Assembly: GCF_008830185.1 (NCBI RefSeq)
Contig: NZ_WAGX01000003.1
Location: 218,534-282,533 of the forward strand
DNA: 64,000 nucleotides
Direction of reading: 5' to 3'
From: Candidatus Galacturonatibacter soehngenii
GTDB lineage: Bacteria > Bacillota > Clostridia > Lachnospirales > Lachnospiraceae
Both the position numbers and the translations under genes were made by a program. The notes beneath the pieces were generated by a model. It was not told the DNA's origin. It made no database searches and saw nothing but the letters and a program-made list of their open reading frames with translations. The number at the start of each line of letters is the position of its first letter. Positions within the stretch are counted from its first letter, which is position 1. Below are positions 35,790 to 45,263 of this stretch, piece after piece.

Positions 35790-36620
35790 ATGTATCGCAT
35801 GTTGGTCGCAGATGATGAACCAATTGAAAGAATGGTTATTTGTAAGACGATTAAGAACAATTTTAAAAATTTATTTGAAATCGTACAAGCTGTCAATGGG
35901 AGAGAAGCAATAGAGTTATTTGAGCAAACGCACTTTGATATTGTTTTTTTAGATATTGAAATGCCAGGAATCACTGGCTTAGAAGCAGCAGAAAAAATAA
36001 GAAAGAAAGATAAGGGGTGTAATATCATCTTTTTAACCGCTTATGATGAATTTGGGTATGCAAAAAAAGCGATAACAGTTAAAGCGTTAAATTATTTGCT
36101 AAAGCCTGGTTCAGAAAAAGAGATTGTTTCTACGGTTAAAGAAGCTCTTAAAGTGATAGAGGAAAGGCAAGAGCGTCAGACAAGAGAAGCACTAGCGACA
36201 AGTGAGTTATCAATAGGAAGTAGTGAGAATCCAGAACAAGTACGTATTAATGTTGTTCGCGAAGAAATATTGCGATATATTCGAATGCATTATATCGAAG
36301 AGATATCTATGCAAGATGTTGCAGAAGCAATGAATTATTCGAATGCTTACTTTTGTAAATTATTTAAGCAAGGATTCCAGAAAAGCTTTACAACTTATTT
36401 GATGGAATATAGAATTGAAAAAGCAAAACAGCTTTTGAGTGATGTAACGATTAATGTCAAAGATATTAGTGATAAAGTTGGATATAAAGATTCTAATTAT
36501 TTTGCAAAAGTATTTAAAAAATTGGTGGGTGTAACGCCAAGTGAATACAGGATAATAATTTTAGGAAAAAATACCATAGCCGCAAATAATGATGAAAAGT
36601 GGAATAATAATGTAGGGTGA
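35790..36620 (+). CDS. AraC-type response regulator (YesN-like)
   Basis: 276 residues: receiver domain with Asp55 in VFLDIEMPG, then a C-terminal AraC domain with two helix-turn-helix motifs (SMQDVAEAMNYSNAYFCKLF and VKDISDKVGYKDSNYFAKVF). It is highly similar to the regulator at 14119. I choose the ATG at 35790 because AGGAGG (35777-35782) is 7 nt away; the ATG at 35784 is too close to it. It follows the kinase stop by 2 nt and is 4 nt before the anchored DctP gene. Confidence 0.94.
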   Translation: MYRMLVADDEPIERMVICKTIKNNFKNLFEIVQAVNGREAIELFEQTHFDIVFLDIEMPGITGLEAAEKIRKKDKGCNIIFLTAYDEFGYAKKAITVKALNYLLKPGSEKEIVSTVKEALKVIEERQERQTREALATSELSIGSSENPEQVRINVVREEILRYIRMHYIEEISMQDVAEAMNYSNAYFCKLFKQGFQKSFTTYLMEYRIEKAKQLLSDVTINVKDISDKVGYKDSNYFAKVFKKLVGVTPSEYRIIILGKNTIAANNDEKWNNNVG

Positions 36621-36624
36621 AGAG

Positions 36625-37629
36625 ATGAAAAAGAAATTATTATGTATTATAATAATTGGAGTGATTTTATTTGTTATATTTTACCAATATAATAAAAAAG
36701 AGAATATTATAGTGGAGCCTGAATATGTTTTTACTTATGCAGAAAATCAACCAGAAAATTATCCAACAACACTGGGAGGATACAAATTTGCGCAGTTAGT
36801 TGAAGAAAGAACAAATGGAAGAATAAAAATTATTATTCAAGCGGAAGGATATTTAGGAGATGAAAAAGCAGTTGTAAAGCAGTTGCAGTTTGGAGGAATA
36901 GATTTTGCAAGAGTTTCTTTATCTACGCTATCAGAAACAATTCCAAAGTTAAATGTGTTACAAATGCCTTATCTTTATCGTGACTCAAGACATATGTGGG
37001 AGGTATTAGAAGGAGAGATAGGAAATGATTTCTTAAGTTCTTTTGATGAAACACAATTAGTAGCGTTGTCTTGGTATGATGCAGGAGCACGTAGTTTTTA
37101 TACTAAACAGCCCGTTTACACCCTAGAAGATATGAATGGTTTAAGGATTCGCGTTCAGGAGTCAGATTTAATGATAGATATGGTTGAAGCACTTGGTGCT
37201 GTAGCCGTACCGATAGTATACGAGGGCGTATACTCTGCATTTGAAAGGGATTTAATTGATGGGGCTGAGAATAATTGGCCTTCATATGAGATTAAGAGTC
37301 ACTACGAAGTAGCAAAGTATTTTACCGTTGATGAACATACCAGAGTACCAGAGGTTCAGATATGTGGCAAATCGACATGGGATAAATTATCCAAAGAAGA
37401 TCAAGAAATTATTAGAGTATGTGCAAAAGAATCAGCACTTTATGAAAGAAAATTATGGGGAGAGCGAGAGAGGCAATCTCAAGAGATAGTAATGAAGAAT
37501 GGTGGGGAGGTAATTACGCTTTCTGATAAGGAGAAAGAAAAATTTCGAAATGCTGTGAAGGGTGTTTATGAGGAGTATTGCGGAGATTACAAGGATGTTA
37601 TAGATAAAATAATAGAACAACAGGAGTAA
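36625..37629 (+). CDS. Membrane-anchored DctP-family protein, probable sensor subunit
   Basis: A 334-residue DctP-family protein held by an N-terminal helix (about 3-21) without a lipobox. The start of the domain, PEYVFTYAENQPENYPTT, and IDGAENNWPSY are shared almost exactly with the protein at 18863 but not with the transport lipoprotein at 30721 (VDGAEQPIANY). The carboxylate-binding Arg is kept in LRIRV. Its position directly after a kinase/regulator pair, separate from the TRAP subunits, suggests it reports ligand to the kinase rather than feeding transport. Confidence 0.86.
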   Translation: MKKKLLCIIIIGVILFVIFYQYNKKENIIVEPEYVFTYAENQPENYPTTLGGYKFAQLVEERTNGRIKIIIQAEGYLGDEKAVVKQLQFGGIDFARVSLSTLSETIPKLNVLQMPYLYRDSRHMWEVLEGEIGNDFLSSFDETQLVALSWYDAGARSFYTKQPVYTLEDMNGLRIRVQESDLMIDMVEALGAVAVPIVYEGVYSAFERDLIDGAENNWPSYEIKSHYEVAKYFTVDEHTRVPEVQICGKSTWDKLSKEDQEIIRVCAKESALYERKLWGERERQSQEIVMKNGGEVITLSDKEKEKFRNAVKGVYEEYCGDYKDVIDKIIEQQE

Positions 37630-37631
37630 TT

Positions 37632-38537
37632 ATGATAAGCGTTTTAGTAAAAGCAATTCAATTTATTTTAATCATTTGTATTGGATATGGATTAAAAACG
37701 GCAGGTATATTCAAAAAAGAAGATTTTACAGTTATTTCAAAGATTGTACTGTATTTAACTCTACCTTGTGCCATAATCGTTAACTTTTCCAATATAGAAA
37801 TGAGCAAAAGATTAATTATTATAGTATTGATTGGATTTTTATGCTCAGCATTTCTTGCATGTTTAGGTTATATCATTTCGTTTCGACGAAGCAATCTTGA
37901 AAAAGCGTTTCATATGTTAAATATAGCGGGGTATAACATAGGTTGCTTTACAATTCCATTTGCACAAGTATTTCTAGGATCGTTAGGGATTGTTGTAATA
38001 TGTCTTTTTGACGCAGGTAATTCCATTATGGCGACTGGAGGAACTTATGCAGTTGCATCTTCATTAGAAAACAAAAAAGATAATAAGATTTTGTTTTTAA
38101 TCAATAAACTGTTACATTCTCCACCATTTGTATGCTATCTAATTTTAGTTTTGCTAGGACTTCTTCATTTGGAGTTACCAAAGGCTGTAGTAGGTTTGGC
38201 TGAAATTGTTGGAAATGCGAATGCATTTATGGCTATGTTTATGATAGGGATTGGCTTTCAATTGAATCTAAAAAGAGAACAAATCATACAAAGTAGCAAA
38301 ATCATTGCAACTAGATATATTGTTTCATTGATTTTTGCGTTATTGTTGTACTTTCTTCTCCCATTCGAGCTAGAAATTAGAAAAGCTATGGCTATGGTAG
38401 TACTTAGCCCAGTATCTGCAATTAGCACAGCCTATACCGAAAAAGTTGGAGGAGATGTAGGTATGTCAAGTACGATTAATTCATTGTGCATTTTGATTAG
38501 TCTTGTATTGATTAGTTTGTTTTTAATGCTTGTATAG
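37632..38537 (+). CDS. AEC-family transporter
   Basis: A 301-residue membrane protein of the auxin efflux carrier family (PF03547-like), with about ten helices in two five-helix bundles. Visible are LTLPCAIIVNFS near residue 48 and VVLSPVSAISTAYTEKVGGD near residue 255. Bacterial members move malate, malonate or other organic acids. Placed 2 nt after the anchored DctP gene, it probably belongs to the same regulon and handles a related acid. No terminator is seen after it. Confidence 0.88.
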   Translation: MISVLVKAIQFILIICIGYGLKTAGIFKKEDFTVISKIVLYLTLPCAIIVNFSNIEMSKRLIIIVLIGFLCSAFLACLGYIISFRRSNLEKAFHMLNIAGYNIGCFTIPFAQVFLGSLGIVVICLFDAGNSIMATGGTYAVASSLENKKDNKILFLINKLLHSPPFVCYLILVLLGLLHLELPKAVVGLAEIVGNANAFMAMFMIGIGFQLNLKREQIIQSSKIIATRYIVSLIFALLLYFLLPFELEIRKAMAMVVLSPVSAISTAYTEKVGGDVGMSSTINSLCILISLVLISLFLMLV

Positions 38538-38690
38538 ACCTTTTATGGTGTTATGTGGAGTTATAATGAGGATTTTTGCTAGAATAAGAGTAAATTGTTA
38601 ATAAAATGTAAGAAAAGATTGAGAAATATGTAAAAACATAATATCTATATTTATGGTATACTTTCATGAATATAATTAGATAGGATATTA

Positions 38691-39413
38691 ATGATTATGC
38701 AGATAAAAATGAAATTAGGACTATGGTATCGAAAGTATTTGGAGAAATGGATACCTAAATATAGTATTTTCTCTCTTATTACATGTTTTTTAGTAAATAG
38801 TGCGGTGTATTGGGGAACACAAAAGGCGATGAGGGATGCCGTTCATTATGATGTTTCAATTTGGATTGATAGCAAAATCCCTTTTGTAAAAGAATGGGTG
38901 GTTATATACATAATATGTTATGTTTTTTGGCTTATAAATTATATTTTGATATCACAGGAAGGAAAAGAGCTGTGGTATCGTTTTGTGAGTGCAGATATAA
39001 TGTCTAGACTTGTATGTGCATTATTTTTTGTGTCATATCCAACTACAAATATTCGTCCTGAGGTAATTGGAAGTGATTTGTTTAGTAAATTAGTTCTTTT
39101 TGTTTATCAAATGGATTCTCCAACGAATTTATTTCCATCCATTCACTGTCTTGTTAGTTGGTTTTGTTTTATAGGAATTCGCAATAGTAAAAAGGTTCCA
39201 TTTGGATATAAGGTTTTTTCTGCTATTTTTGCTATGATGGTATTTGCTTCTACTCAATTTGTAAAACAACATGGAGTTATAGATATAGCAGGAGGAATCA
39301 TAATAGCGGAGTTTTGTTTTTACATTATGAATCATACAAAGGTTTATCGAATAACAGAGAGAATTTTCGAATGTCTTAATCAAAAAATATTTGGGGTAAC
39401 ATATAATGAGTAA
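38691..39413 (+). CDS. PAP2-superfamily membrane phosphatase
   Basis: 240 residues with about six helices. The PAP2 motifs are present in relaxed form: an Arg-Pro in TNIRP, PSIHCL in place of PSGH, and HGVIDIAGG with the His nucleophile and Asp. Members dephosphorylate phosphatidate, PGP or prenyl diphosphates. It overlaps the next gene by 8 bp and is the first of four overlapping or closely spaced phospholipid genes, so a lipid phosphate is the likely substrate. The ATG at 38691 or 38697 could be used. Confidence 0.87.
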   Translation: MIMQIKMKLGLWYRKYLEKWIPKYSIFSLITCFLVNSAVYWGTQKAMRDAVHYDVSIWIDSKIPFVKEWVVIYIICYVFWLINYILISQEGKELWYRFVSADIMSRLVCALFFVSYPTTNIRPEVIGSDLFSKLVLFVYQMDSPTNLFPSIHCLVSWFCFIGIRNSKKVPFGYKVFSAIFAMMVFASTQFVKQHGVIDIAGGIIIAEFCFYIMNHTKVYRITERIFECLNQKIFGVTYNE

Positions 39414-40458
39414 AAAGAAAAATATGTTCAATGCAATATTTCTAATAGCAGTATTTGTTATAACAACTCATTATATATTCCAGGGTAAAGATATGAGTAG
39501 TCTTATATATTATATTCAAAAAACAGATTTGAGATATTGGATTGGAGCTGTCTTTTGTATCATTATTTTTGTTGGAAGTGAATCCGTTCTTATATTTTAT
39601 ATGATGCACTCCATTCAGCAAAAAGTAAATCTTACACATTGTTTTTTATATTCGTTTGTTGGCTTCTTCTTTAGTTGTATTACACCTTCAGCAACAGGGG
39701 GGCAACCAGCTCAGATATATTATATGAAAAAGGATAACATACCAATACCAGTAGCAACGTTAATACTTATGGTAATTACAATTACCTATAAAATGGTATT
39801 AATTGTTTTAGGAATTATAGTTTTCATAATTCAGCCTGCAGAAGTTATGATTTATCTTACCCCAGTAAAAGGAATTTGCTATTTGGGTCTTTTACTAAAT
39901 GTTTTTTGTGTGGGATTTATGATTCTTCTTGTGTTTCATCCATCAATTGCTAAAAATATATTAATTAGTACTATAAAAGTATTAAACAAAATTAAATTGA
40001 TAAAACATCCGAGTGGATATTTGGAACGCATTGAGGGAGCGATGCAACAATACCAAGAGGTTGCAATTTTTTTTAAAACACATACGCTAGTTATTTTTAA
40101 TGTATTTCTTATAACAGTTTTTCAAAGATTGCTATTTTTTTATATTACGTATTTGACTTATCGCTCGTTTGGTCTTAAGGGGGAAAGTTGGATTACTATA
40201 GTTTTACTGCAGGGGATGATTGCAGTTGCAGTTGATATGCTTCCTCTTCCAGGAGGAATGGGAATTAGCGAAAAGTTATTTCTTATGATTTTTACACCAA
40301 TGCTTGGGAATATTACATTACCTGCCATGGTAGTTAGTAGAGGTTTAAGTTTTTATGCTGAGCTAATCTTGTGTGCATTATTCACAATTATTGCACATAT
40401 TGTAATTGGTAGAAAGGGAAATACGAAAGGAAATAAGAATGATGATAGGATTTTATGA
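39406..40458 (+). CDS. YbhN/UPF0104-family membrane protein (LPG-synthase-like transmembrane domain)
   Basis: 350 residues with about eight helices. Family signatures are TPSATGGQPAQ near residue 100 and LPLPGGMGISE near residue 287. This domain is the flippase-like part of lysyl-phosphatidylglycerol synthase (MprF), here without the aminoacyl-transferase part. It sits between PAP2 and pssA genes with overlaps on both sides, so a role in moving or remodelling phospholipids is likely, but activity is unproven. Confidence 0.88.
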   Translation: MSKKKNMFNAIFLIAVFVITTHYIFQGKDMSSLIYYIQKTDLRYWIGAVFCIIIFVGSESVLIFYMMHSIQQKVNLTHCFLYSFVGFFFSCITPSATGGQPAQIYYMKKDNIPIPVATLILMVITITYKMVLIVLGIIVFIIQPAEVMIYLTPVKGICYLGLLLNVFCVGFMILLVFHPSIAKNILISTIKVLNKIKLIKHPSGYLERIEGAMQQYQEVAIFFKTHTLVIFNVFLITVFQRLLFFYITYLTYRSFGLKGESWITIVLLQGMIAVAVDMLPLPGGMGISEKLFLMIFTPMLGNITLPAMVVSRGLSFYAELILCALFTIIAHIVIGRKGNTKGNKNDDRIL

Positions 40459-41122
40459 TTACACAGTAGTACTTACATATATTAGTCTTGCAGTATCTGT
40501 ATTTGGAATGACACAAGCTATTGAAGGACGCTTTAGGACAGCAATTGCATGTCTTGCTATTTCAGGATTATGTGATATGTTTGATGGAAAGATTGCAAGG
40601 ACAAAAAAAGATAGAACCTATGATGAAAAGTTATTTGGTGTACAGATTGATTCCCTTTGTGATGTCATTTGCTTTGGTGCATTTCCTGTTATACTTTGTT
40701 ATGTGCTTGGAGTAAAAGGAGTAATAGGAGAAGTGGCGATAGCATATTACAGCGTATGCTCTGTAATTAGACTGGGATTTTTTAATGTTCTTGAAACAAG
40801 CCGCCAAGTGCAAGAAGATAATGCGAATAAATTCTACTATGGCCTTCCGATTACATCAATTACAATTATATTACCTTTGATATTTTTATTTAATTTTATA
40901 TTGGCAGAGAATATATTTAAATGGATTTTGGTAGGAACTCTTTTTTGTGTTGGAACTTTGTTTATCACTAATTTTAGATTAAAGAAACCTTCGAATAAGC
41001 AATTGTGTTTTTGGGTGATTCTTGTAGCATGCTCCGTTGCTATGATATTGTTTTTTTCCAAATATCCAATTACACATACTATTGAACACGAGGAACCATT
41101 AATTGAAAAGATATTAGATTAG
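40439..41122 (+). CDS. pssA: CDP-diacylglycerol-serine O-phosphatidyltransferase
   Basis: About 227 residues with six or more helices. The CDP-alcohol phosphatidyltransferase motif is visible as CDMFDGKIAR followed after 13 residues by GVQIDSLCD, giving the four metal-binding Asp residues. It makes phosphatidylserine for the decarboxylase encoded 12 nt downstream. I choose the ATG pair at 40439/40442, preceded by AAAGGA, over the codon at 40406. It overlaps the YbhN-like gene by 20 bp. Confidence 0.94.
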   Translation: MMIGFYDYTVVLTYISLAVSVFGMTQAIEGRFRTAIACLAISGLCDMFDGKIARTKKDRTYDEKLFGVQIDSLCDVICFGAFPVILCYVLGVKGVIGEVAIAYYSVCSVIRLGFFNVLETSRQVQEDNANKFYYGLPITSITIILPLIFLFNFILAENIFKWILVGTLFCVGTLFITNFRLKKPSNKQLCFWVILVACSVAMILFFSKYPITHTIEHEEPLIEKILD

Positions 41123-41134
41123 AGGAAAAGATAA

Positions 41135-42025
41135 ATGAAATGTATTGATCGAAAAGGTTCTATAGTAAAACAAAATGAAACACAAAATAAGGTACTGTCC
41201 TTTTTATATCAAACGAAAATAGGAAGAATGATACTTATGGTACTAGTGAGACCAGAAATATCACGGGGGATAGGTTTTATTTTGAATCTACCTGTCACAA
41301 GAGTAATAATTCCTTATTTTGTAAGAAAGAACCATATTAATGTAGAAGAGTATGAGAAAAGAAAATACACCTCCTTTAATGATTTTTTTATTCGAAAGAT
41401 AATGAAAGAAAAACGAATTATCGATAAGCAATTCAACCATTTCATATCACCTTGTGATGCTAAGCTAAGTGTATTCCCAATAAACCAGGACTCACAATTT
41501 ACAATAAAAGATTCTATCTATACCATAGAGAGCTTGTTTAGAAGTAAAAAGCTTGCTAAAAGATATGAAGATGGAATTTTATTATTATTTCGTCTTACGG
41601 TAGATGACTACCATCGCTACTGCTATATTGATAACGGAATTAAAACAAAAAATTGGCATATACCAGGTGTTTTTCATACGGTTAATCCGTTAGCAGGTAA
41701 GATATTTCCTATTTATAAAGAAAATACAAGAGAATTTTCAATTTTAAAAAGTGAGAACTATGGAAATATATTGATAATGGAAGTAGGAGCATTGCTTGTA
41801 GGAAAGATCGCTAATTACCATGAAGAAGCAAAAGTGAATCGTGGTGAAGAAAAAGGTAGATTTGAATTTGGAGGATCCACTATCATTGTTTGTTTAGAGA
41901 AGGGTAAAGTAAAAATTGATACTGATATTTTATACAATTCTTTGAATGACATAGAAACAGTAGTGAAAATGGGTGAAAAGATAGGAGAAAAAATAGAAGA
42001 AAAAATAGAAGAACCAATCATATAA
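41135..42025 (+). CDS. psd: Phosphatidylserine decarboxylase proenzyme
   Basis: 296 residues. Converts phosphatidylserine to phosphatidylethanolamine. The proenzyme cleaves itself at GGST (in FEFGGSTIIV), the Ser becoming the pyruvoyl cofactor. The catalytic Asp/His residues are in SPCDAKL, DDYHRYCY and HTVNPL. The C-terminal tail carries a small Glu/Lys repeat (GEKIEEKIEE). Last gene of the PAP2-YbhN-pssA-psd operon, which gives the cell a complete route from CDP-diacylglycerol to PE. Confidence 0.96.
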   Translation: MKCIDRKGSIVKQNETQNKVLSFLYQTKIGRMILMVLVRPEISRGIGFILNLPVTRVIIPYFVRKNHINVEEYEKRKYTSFNDFFIRKIMKEKRIIDKQFNHFISPCDAKLSVFPINQDSQFTIKDSIYTIESLFRSKKLAKRYEDGILLLFRLTVDDYHRYCYIDNGIKTKNWHIPGVFHTVNPLAGKIFPIYKENTREFSILKSENYGNILIMEVGALLVGKIANYHEEAKVNRGEEKGRFEFGGSTIIVCLEKGKVKIDTDILYNSLNDIETVVKMGEKIGEKIEEKIEEPII

Positions 42026-42064
42026 ATGAGTTGTTTTAGAGTTTTGCAAAAAAGAAGTGCAAAC

Positions 42065-42078
42065 CACAATATATTGTG
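42065..42078. promoter_or_regulatory. Perfect 14-bp palindrome upstream of the macro-domain gene
   Basis: CACAATATATTGTG is a perfect palindrome 46 nt before the macro-domain ATG. It could be a regulator site; no clear -35/-10 pair is placed around it. Confidence 0.4.
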
Positions 42079-42123
42079 TTAGAATATAAAATATAACAAT
42101 ATATAGTTGAAGGATGTGAAATT

Positions 42124-42636
42124 ATGATTGCAACAATATTAGGAGACATAACAAAGATGGATACCGTATCTGCAATTGTGAATGCGGCCAATCAAAGCTT
42201 GCTTGGCGGCGATGGGGTTGATGGAGCTATCCACGAGGCTGCGGGGCCTAGATTGTTGGAAGAATGCAAGACTTTAGGAGGTTTAAAGACAGGAGAGGCA
42301 AAAATTACGAAAGCTTATAACCTTCCTTGCAAAAATATTATTCATACGGTAGGTCCAGTATGGAATGGTGGCGATAGGGAGGAAGCAAAATTGCTTGCGT
42401 CCTGCTACATAAAATCATTGGATTTAGCAAAAGAAAATAAAATTAGATCAATTGCATTTCCTTCTATATCAACAGGAGCTTATGGATATCCAGTACAAGA
42501 AGCTGCTAAAGTAGCAGTAAAAACTGTTACAGATTATCTGAACAAGAACCCAAAAGCATTTGATGTTGTGTTATGGGTATTGCATGATAGACCTACGAAG
42601 ATGATTTATGATATGGAATTACAAAGAGTTAATTAA
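42124..42636 (+). CDS. Macro-domain protein (ADP-ribose-binding, YmdB-like)
   Basis: A 170-residue single macro domain. The ADP-ribose pocket motifs are GDIT (7-10), [19 protein letters not shown] (19-37) and the phosphate loop [10 protein letters not shown]. Relatives remove acetyl from O-acetyl-ADP-ribose or remove ADP-ribose from acidic residues or nucleic acid. It is an independent single-gene unit with no ADP-ribosyltransferase or sirtuin next to it. The substrate is not known. Confidence 0.94.
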   Translation: MIATILGDITKMDTVSAIVNAANQSLLGGDGVDGAIHEAAGPRLLEECKTLGGLKTGEAKITKAYNLPCKNIIHTVGPVWNGGDREEAKLLASCYIKSLDLAKENKIRSIAFPSISTGAYGYPVQEAAKVAVKTVTDYLNKNPKAFDVVLWVLHDRPTKMIYDMELQRVN

Positions 42637-42675
42637 AAAAGTGGTGTGTTATTTCTTGATAACACACCACTTTTT
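42635..42675. terminator. Bidirectional-looking terminator after the macro-domain gene
   Basis: GTGGTGTGTTAT (42641-42652) pairs perfectly with ATAACACACCAC (42659-42670), extended by A and T runs (42635-42640, 42671-42675). Confidence 0.93.
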
Positions 42676-42807
42676 AGTGATAATTTGCTTTCTACGTTAT
42701 TTTTTGGTATGATAATGCACGAAATGAAATGATTGTAGCTGAATGAAATAATAGATATTAAGCCATGTAAGAATGAATTATATGAAAGAGATAGATAGGA
42801 GAAATAA

Positions 42808-44976
42808 ATGAAAGCATTAGTGATAGCAGAGAAACCTTCGGTAGGACGAGATATTGCAAAGGTACTTCACTGTAATAAAAAAGGCAATGGAATACTAGAG
42901 GGAGAAAAATATATTGTGACCTGGGGACTTGGGCATTTGGTAACACTGGCAGATCCACAAGAGTATGATAAAAAACTAAAAGAATGGAATCTAGAGCATC
43001 TTCCTATGCTGCCAGAAAAATTTGAATTGGTTGTGATTAAGCAAACAAGCAAGCAGTATCATGTCGTAAAATCACAGATACATCGAAAAGATGTAGGACA
43101 AGTTATCATTGCCACAGACGCAGGGCGAGAAGGAGAACTGGTGGCTCGTTGGATACTTGAAAAGGCAAACAATAAAAAACCTGTAAAAAGACTCTGGATT
43201 TCTTCTGTTACAGATAAGGCAATCAAAGAAGGGTTTTCTAAATTAAAAAATGGTTCAGAATATGAAAATTTATATCAGGCGGCTGTTGCAAGAGCAGAAG
43301 CAGATTGGATTGTAGGAATGAATGCGACCAGGGCACTTACTTGTAAATACAATGCAAGTCTAACTTGTGGTCGGGTACAAACTCCAACCCTTGCAATGAT
43401 AGCAAAGAGAGAGGAAGAAATCAAAAAATTTAAGCCAGTTACCTATTATGGGATTGTTGGTAAGGTAAATGGAATTACATTAAACTGGAGGGATAAGAAA
43501 AGTAAAGGAAATACCATAGCAGATAAGGCAAGGGCGGAAGAAATTATCAACAAGTTAAAAGGAAAAGAAGCTGTTGTAATTGATATAAAGTCACAAGTAA
43601 AGAAGTTGTTTGCACCAGGCTTATATGATTTAACCGAGCTACAACGTGAGGCAAATTTACGGTATGATTTTTCAGCAAAAGAAACACTAAATATAATGCA
43701 AAGATTGTATGAAAATCATAAGGTATTAACGTACCCGAGAACGGATTCTAGATATTTGACCACCGATATTGTATCCACTTTAAAGGAACGCTTAGATGCA
43801 ATTAGTATCGGACCATACAAAAAGCTTGCTGCGCCTCTAAGTAAAAAAACAATTCAAGCAAACTCCTCTTTTGTAGACAATAAAAAGGTAACGGATCATC
43901 ATGCAATTATTCCAACTGAGCAATATGTGAATCTGGAAAATATGAGTACAGATGAACGCAAAATATATGATATGGTAGTTAGACGCTTTTTGGCAGTGCT
44001 ATATCCTCCATATGAATATGAAGAAATAAGCATTAAAGTGGAAGTGGAAAAAGAAGAGTTTGTGATAAAAGGAAAAAGAACAAATACCTTAGGATATAAA
44101 GCAGTCTATGAAACGGGTAATGAAAATGAAAACGAGACATTGCCTGTTATGGTCAAAGATGATGTGATAAAAGGCATTGTATTTTCTTTGACAGAAGGAA
44201 AAACAAAGCCACCGGCTCCTTTTAATGAAGCATCATTATTATCGGCTATGGAAAATCCGATTGGATTTTTAGAGGAAAAGAAAAAAGATCTTGTTAAGAC
44301 TCTTGGAGAAACAGGAGGCCTTGGTACGGTTGCGACTCGTGCAGATATTATTGAAAAATTGTTTCATTCTTTTTTAATGGAAAAGAAAGGAAAGGATATT
44401 TTTATTACTTCAAAAGGAAAGCAACTACTTGAATTAGTACCAGAAGATCTTCGAAAACCTGAGCTAACGGCTGAACTAGAGATGAAATTAGGTGAGATTG
44501 CCAAAGGAAAGTTAGCAAAACAGGATTTGATGAATGAAATGACTGATTATACTAAAGAGATAGTTGCTCAGATAAAGGGATCAGATAGTAAATTCAGACA
44601 TGATAATTTAACGAATAAAAAATGTCCAAACTGTGGAAAAAACTTACTTGCAGTAAATGGTAAAAATAGCAAAATGCTCGTTTGTCAAGATAGAGAATGT
44701 GGATATCGAGAGACGATTGCAAGAACTAGTAACGCCAGATGTCCAGTGTGCCATAAAAAAATGGAGTTAATAGGAAAAGGGGAAAAGCAAACATTTGTGT
44801 GTAGCTGCGGGCATAAGGAAAAGCTTACTTCTTTTCAAGAAAGACGTAAGAAGGAGGGCGCTGGTGTTAGTAAAAAAGAGATTGCAAAATATATGCAAAA
44901 GTCTAAGAAAGAGGAGCAAGGAGCATTTAATACCCCATTTGCAGATGTATTTGCAAAGATTGATTTAAAGGAATAA
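42808..44976 (+). CDS. topB: DNA topoisomerase III
   Basis: A 722-residue type IA topoisomerase. The TOPRIM domain starts at the N-terminus (ALVIAEKPSVGRDIA) and has ATDAGREGELVARWI. The active-site Tyr is in LTYPRTDSRY, near residue 310. The C-terminus holds two four-Cys zinc-ribbon-like modules (CPNCG...CQDREC and CPVCH...CSCG). It resolves single-stranded crossings and recombination intermediates. A GGAG site precedes the ATG. Stand-alone unit closed by a strong terminator. TopB copies on mobile elements exist, but nothing around this one suggests transfer. Confidence 0.96.
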   Translation: MKALVIAEKPSVGRDIAKVLHCNKKGNGILEGEKYIVTWGLGHLVTLADPQEYDKKLKEWNLEHLPMLPEKFELVVIKQTSKQYHVVKSQIHRKDVGQVIIATDAGREGELVARWILEKANNKKPVKRLWISSVTDKAIKEGFSKLKNGSEYENLYQAAVARAEADWIVGMNATRALTCKYNASLTCGRVQTPTLAMIAKREEEIKKFKPVTYYGIVGKVNGITLNWRDKKSKGNTIADKARAEEIINKLKGKEAVVIDIKSQVKKLFAPGLYDLTELQREANLRYDFSAKETLNIMQRLYENHKVLTYPRTDSRYLTTDIVSTLKERLDAISIGPYKKLAAPLSKKTIQANSSFVDNKKVTDHHAIIPTEQYVNLENMSTDERKIYDMVVRRFLAVLYPPYEYEEISIKVEVEKEEFVIKGKRTNTLGYKAVYETGNENENETLPVMVKDDVIKGIVFSLTEGKTKPPAPFNEASLLSAMENPIGFLEEKKKDLVKTLGETGGLGTVATRADIIEKLFHSFLMEKKGKDIFITSKGKQLLELVPEDLRKPELTAELEMKLGEIAKGKLAKQDLMNEMTDYTKEIVAQIKGSDSKFRHDNLTNKKCPNCGKNLLAVNGKNSKMLVCQDRECGYRETIARTSNARCPVCHKKMELIGKGEKQTFVCSCGHKEKLTSFQERRKKEGAGVSKKEIAKYMQKSKKEEQGAFNTPFADVFAKIDLKE

Positions 44977-44989
44977 AAAACAGTATTAC

Positions 44990-45023
44990 AGGCTGTGTGT
45001 ATCGTTACACACAGCCTTTTTTT
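44990..45023 (+). terminator. Intrinsic terminator after topB
   Basis: AGGCTGTGTGTA (44990-45001) pairs perfectly with TACACACAGCCT (45006-45017), followed by seven T. Confidence 0.95.
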
Positions 45024-45263
45024 GTATAATAGAAAAGTTCTATTGTCCCTATTACAAGTGTTATAGGCTGTGTAAAAGAAATTGATTTATAAGTAAAATT
45101 ACTACTTACTTATTATTAAAAATACATATAAATAAGTTGAAATTTATTAGTATAACTTGTAAAATAAATAAGTTAAAAAGTATTAAGATAAATACATATG
45201 ACAAGGAACAAACTGCATATCGCATTTGTTATATAAGACAAAGCATTTTAGGAGGAGAACATT
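45024..45263. other. Upstream region of the BMP-type transporter
   Basis: A very AT-rich stretch that should hold the transporter promoter. An AAATAAGTT element occurs twice (near 45131 and 45171) with an inverted AACTT between them, possible regulator sites. I looked for a purine riboswitch, logical for a nucleoside transporter, and did not find its conserved loops. AGGAGG precedes the ATG at 45264. Confidence 0.4.

Noticed and set aside
45024..45263. Possible purine riboswitch before the BMP nucleoside-type transporter
   Set aside because: The conserved junction and loop sequences of the purine aptamer are absent.
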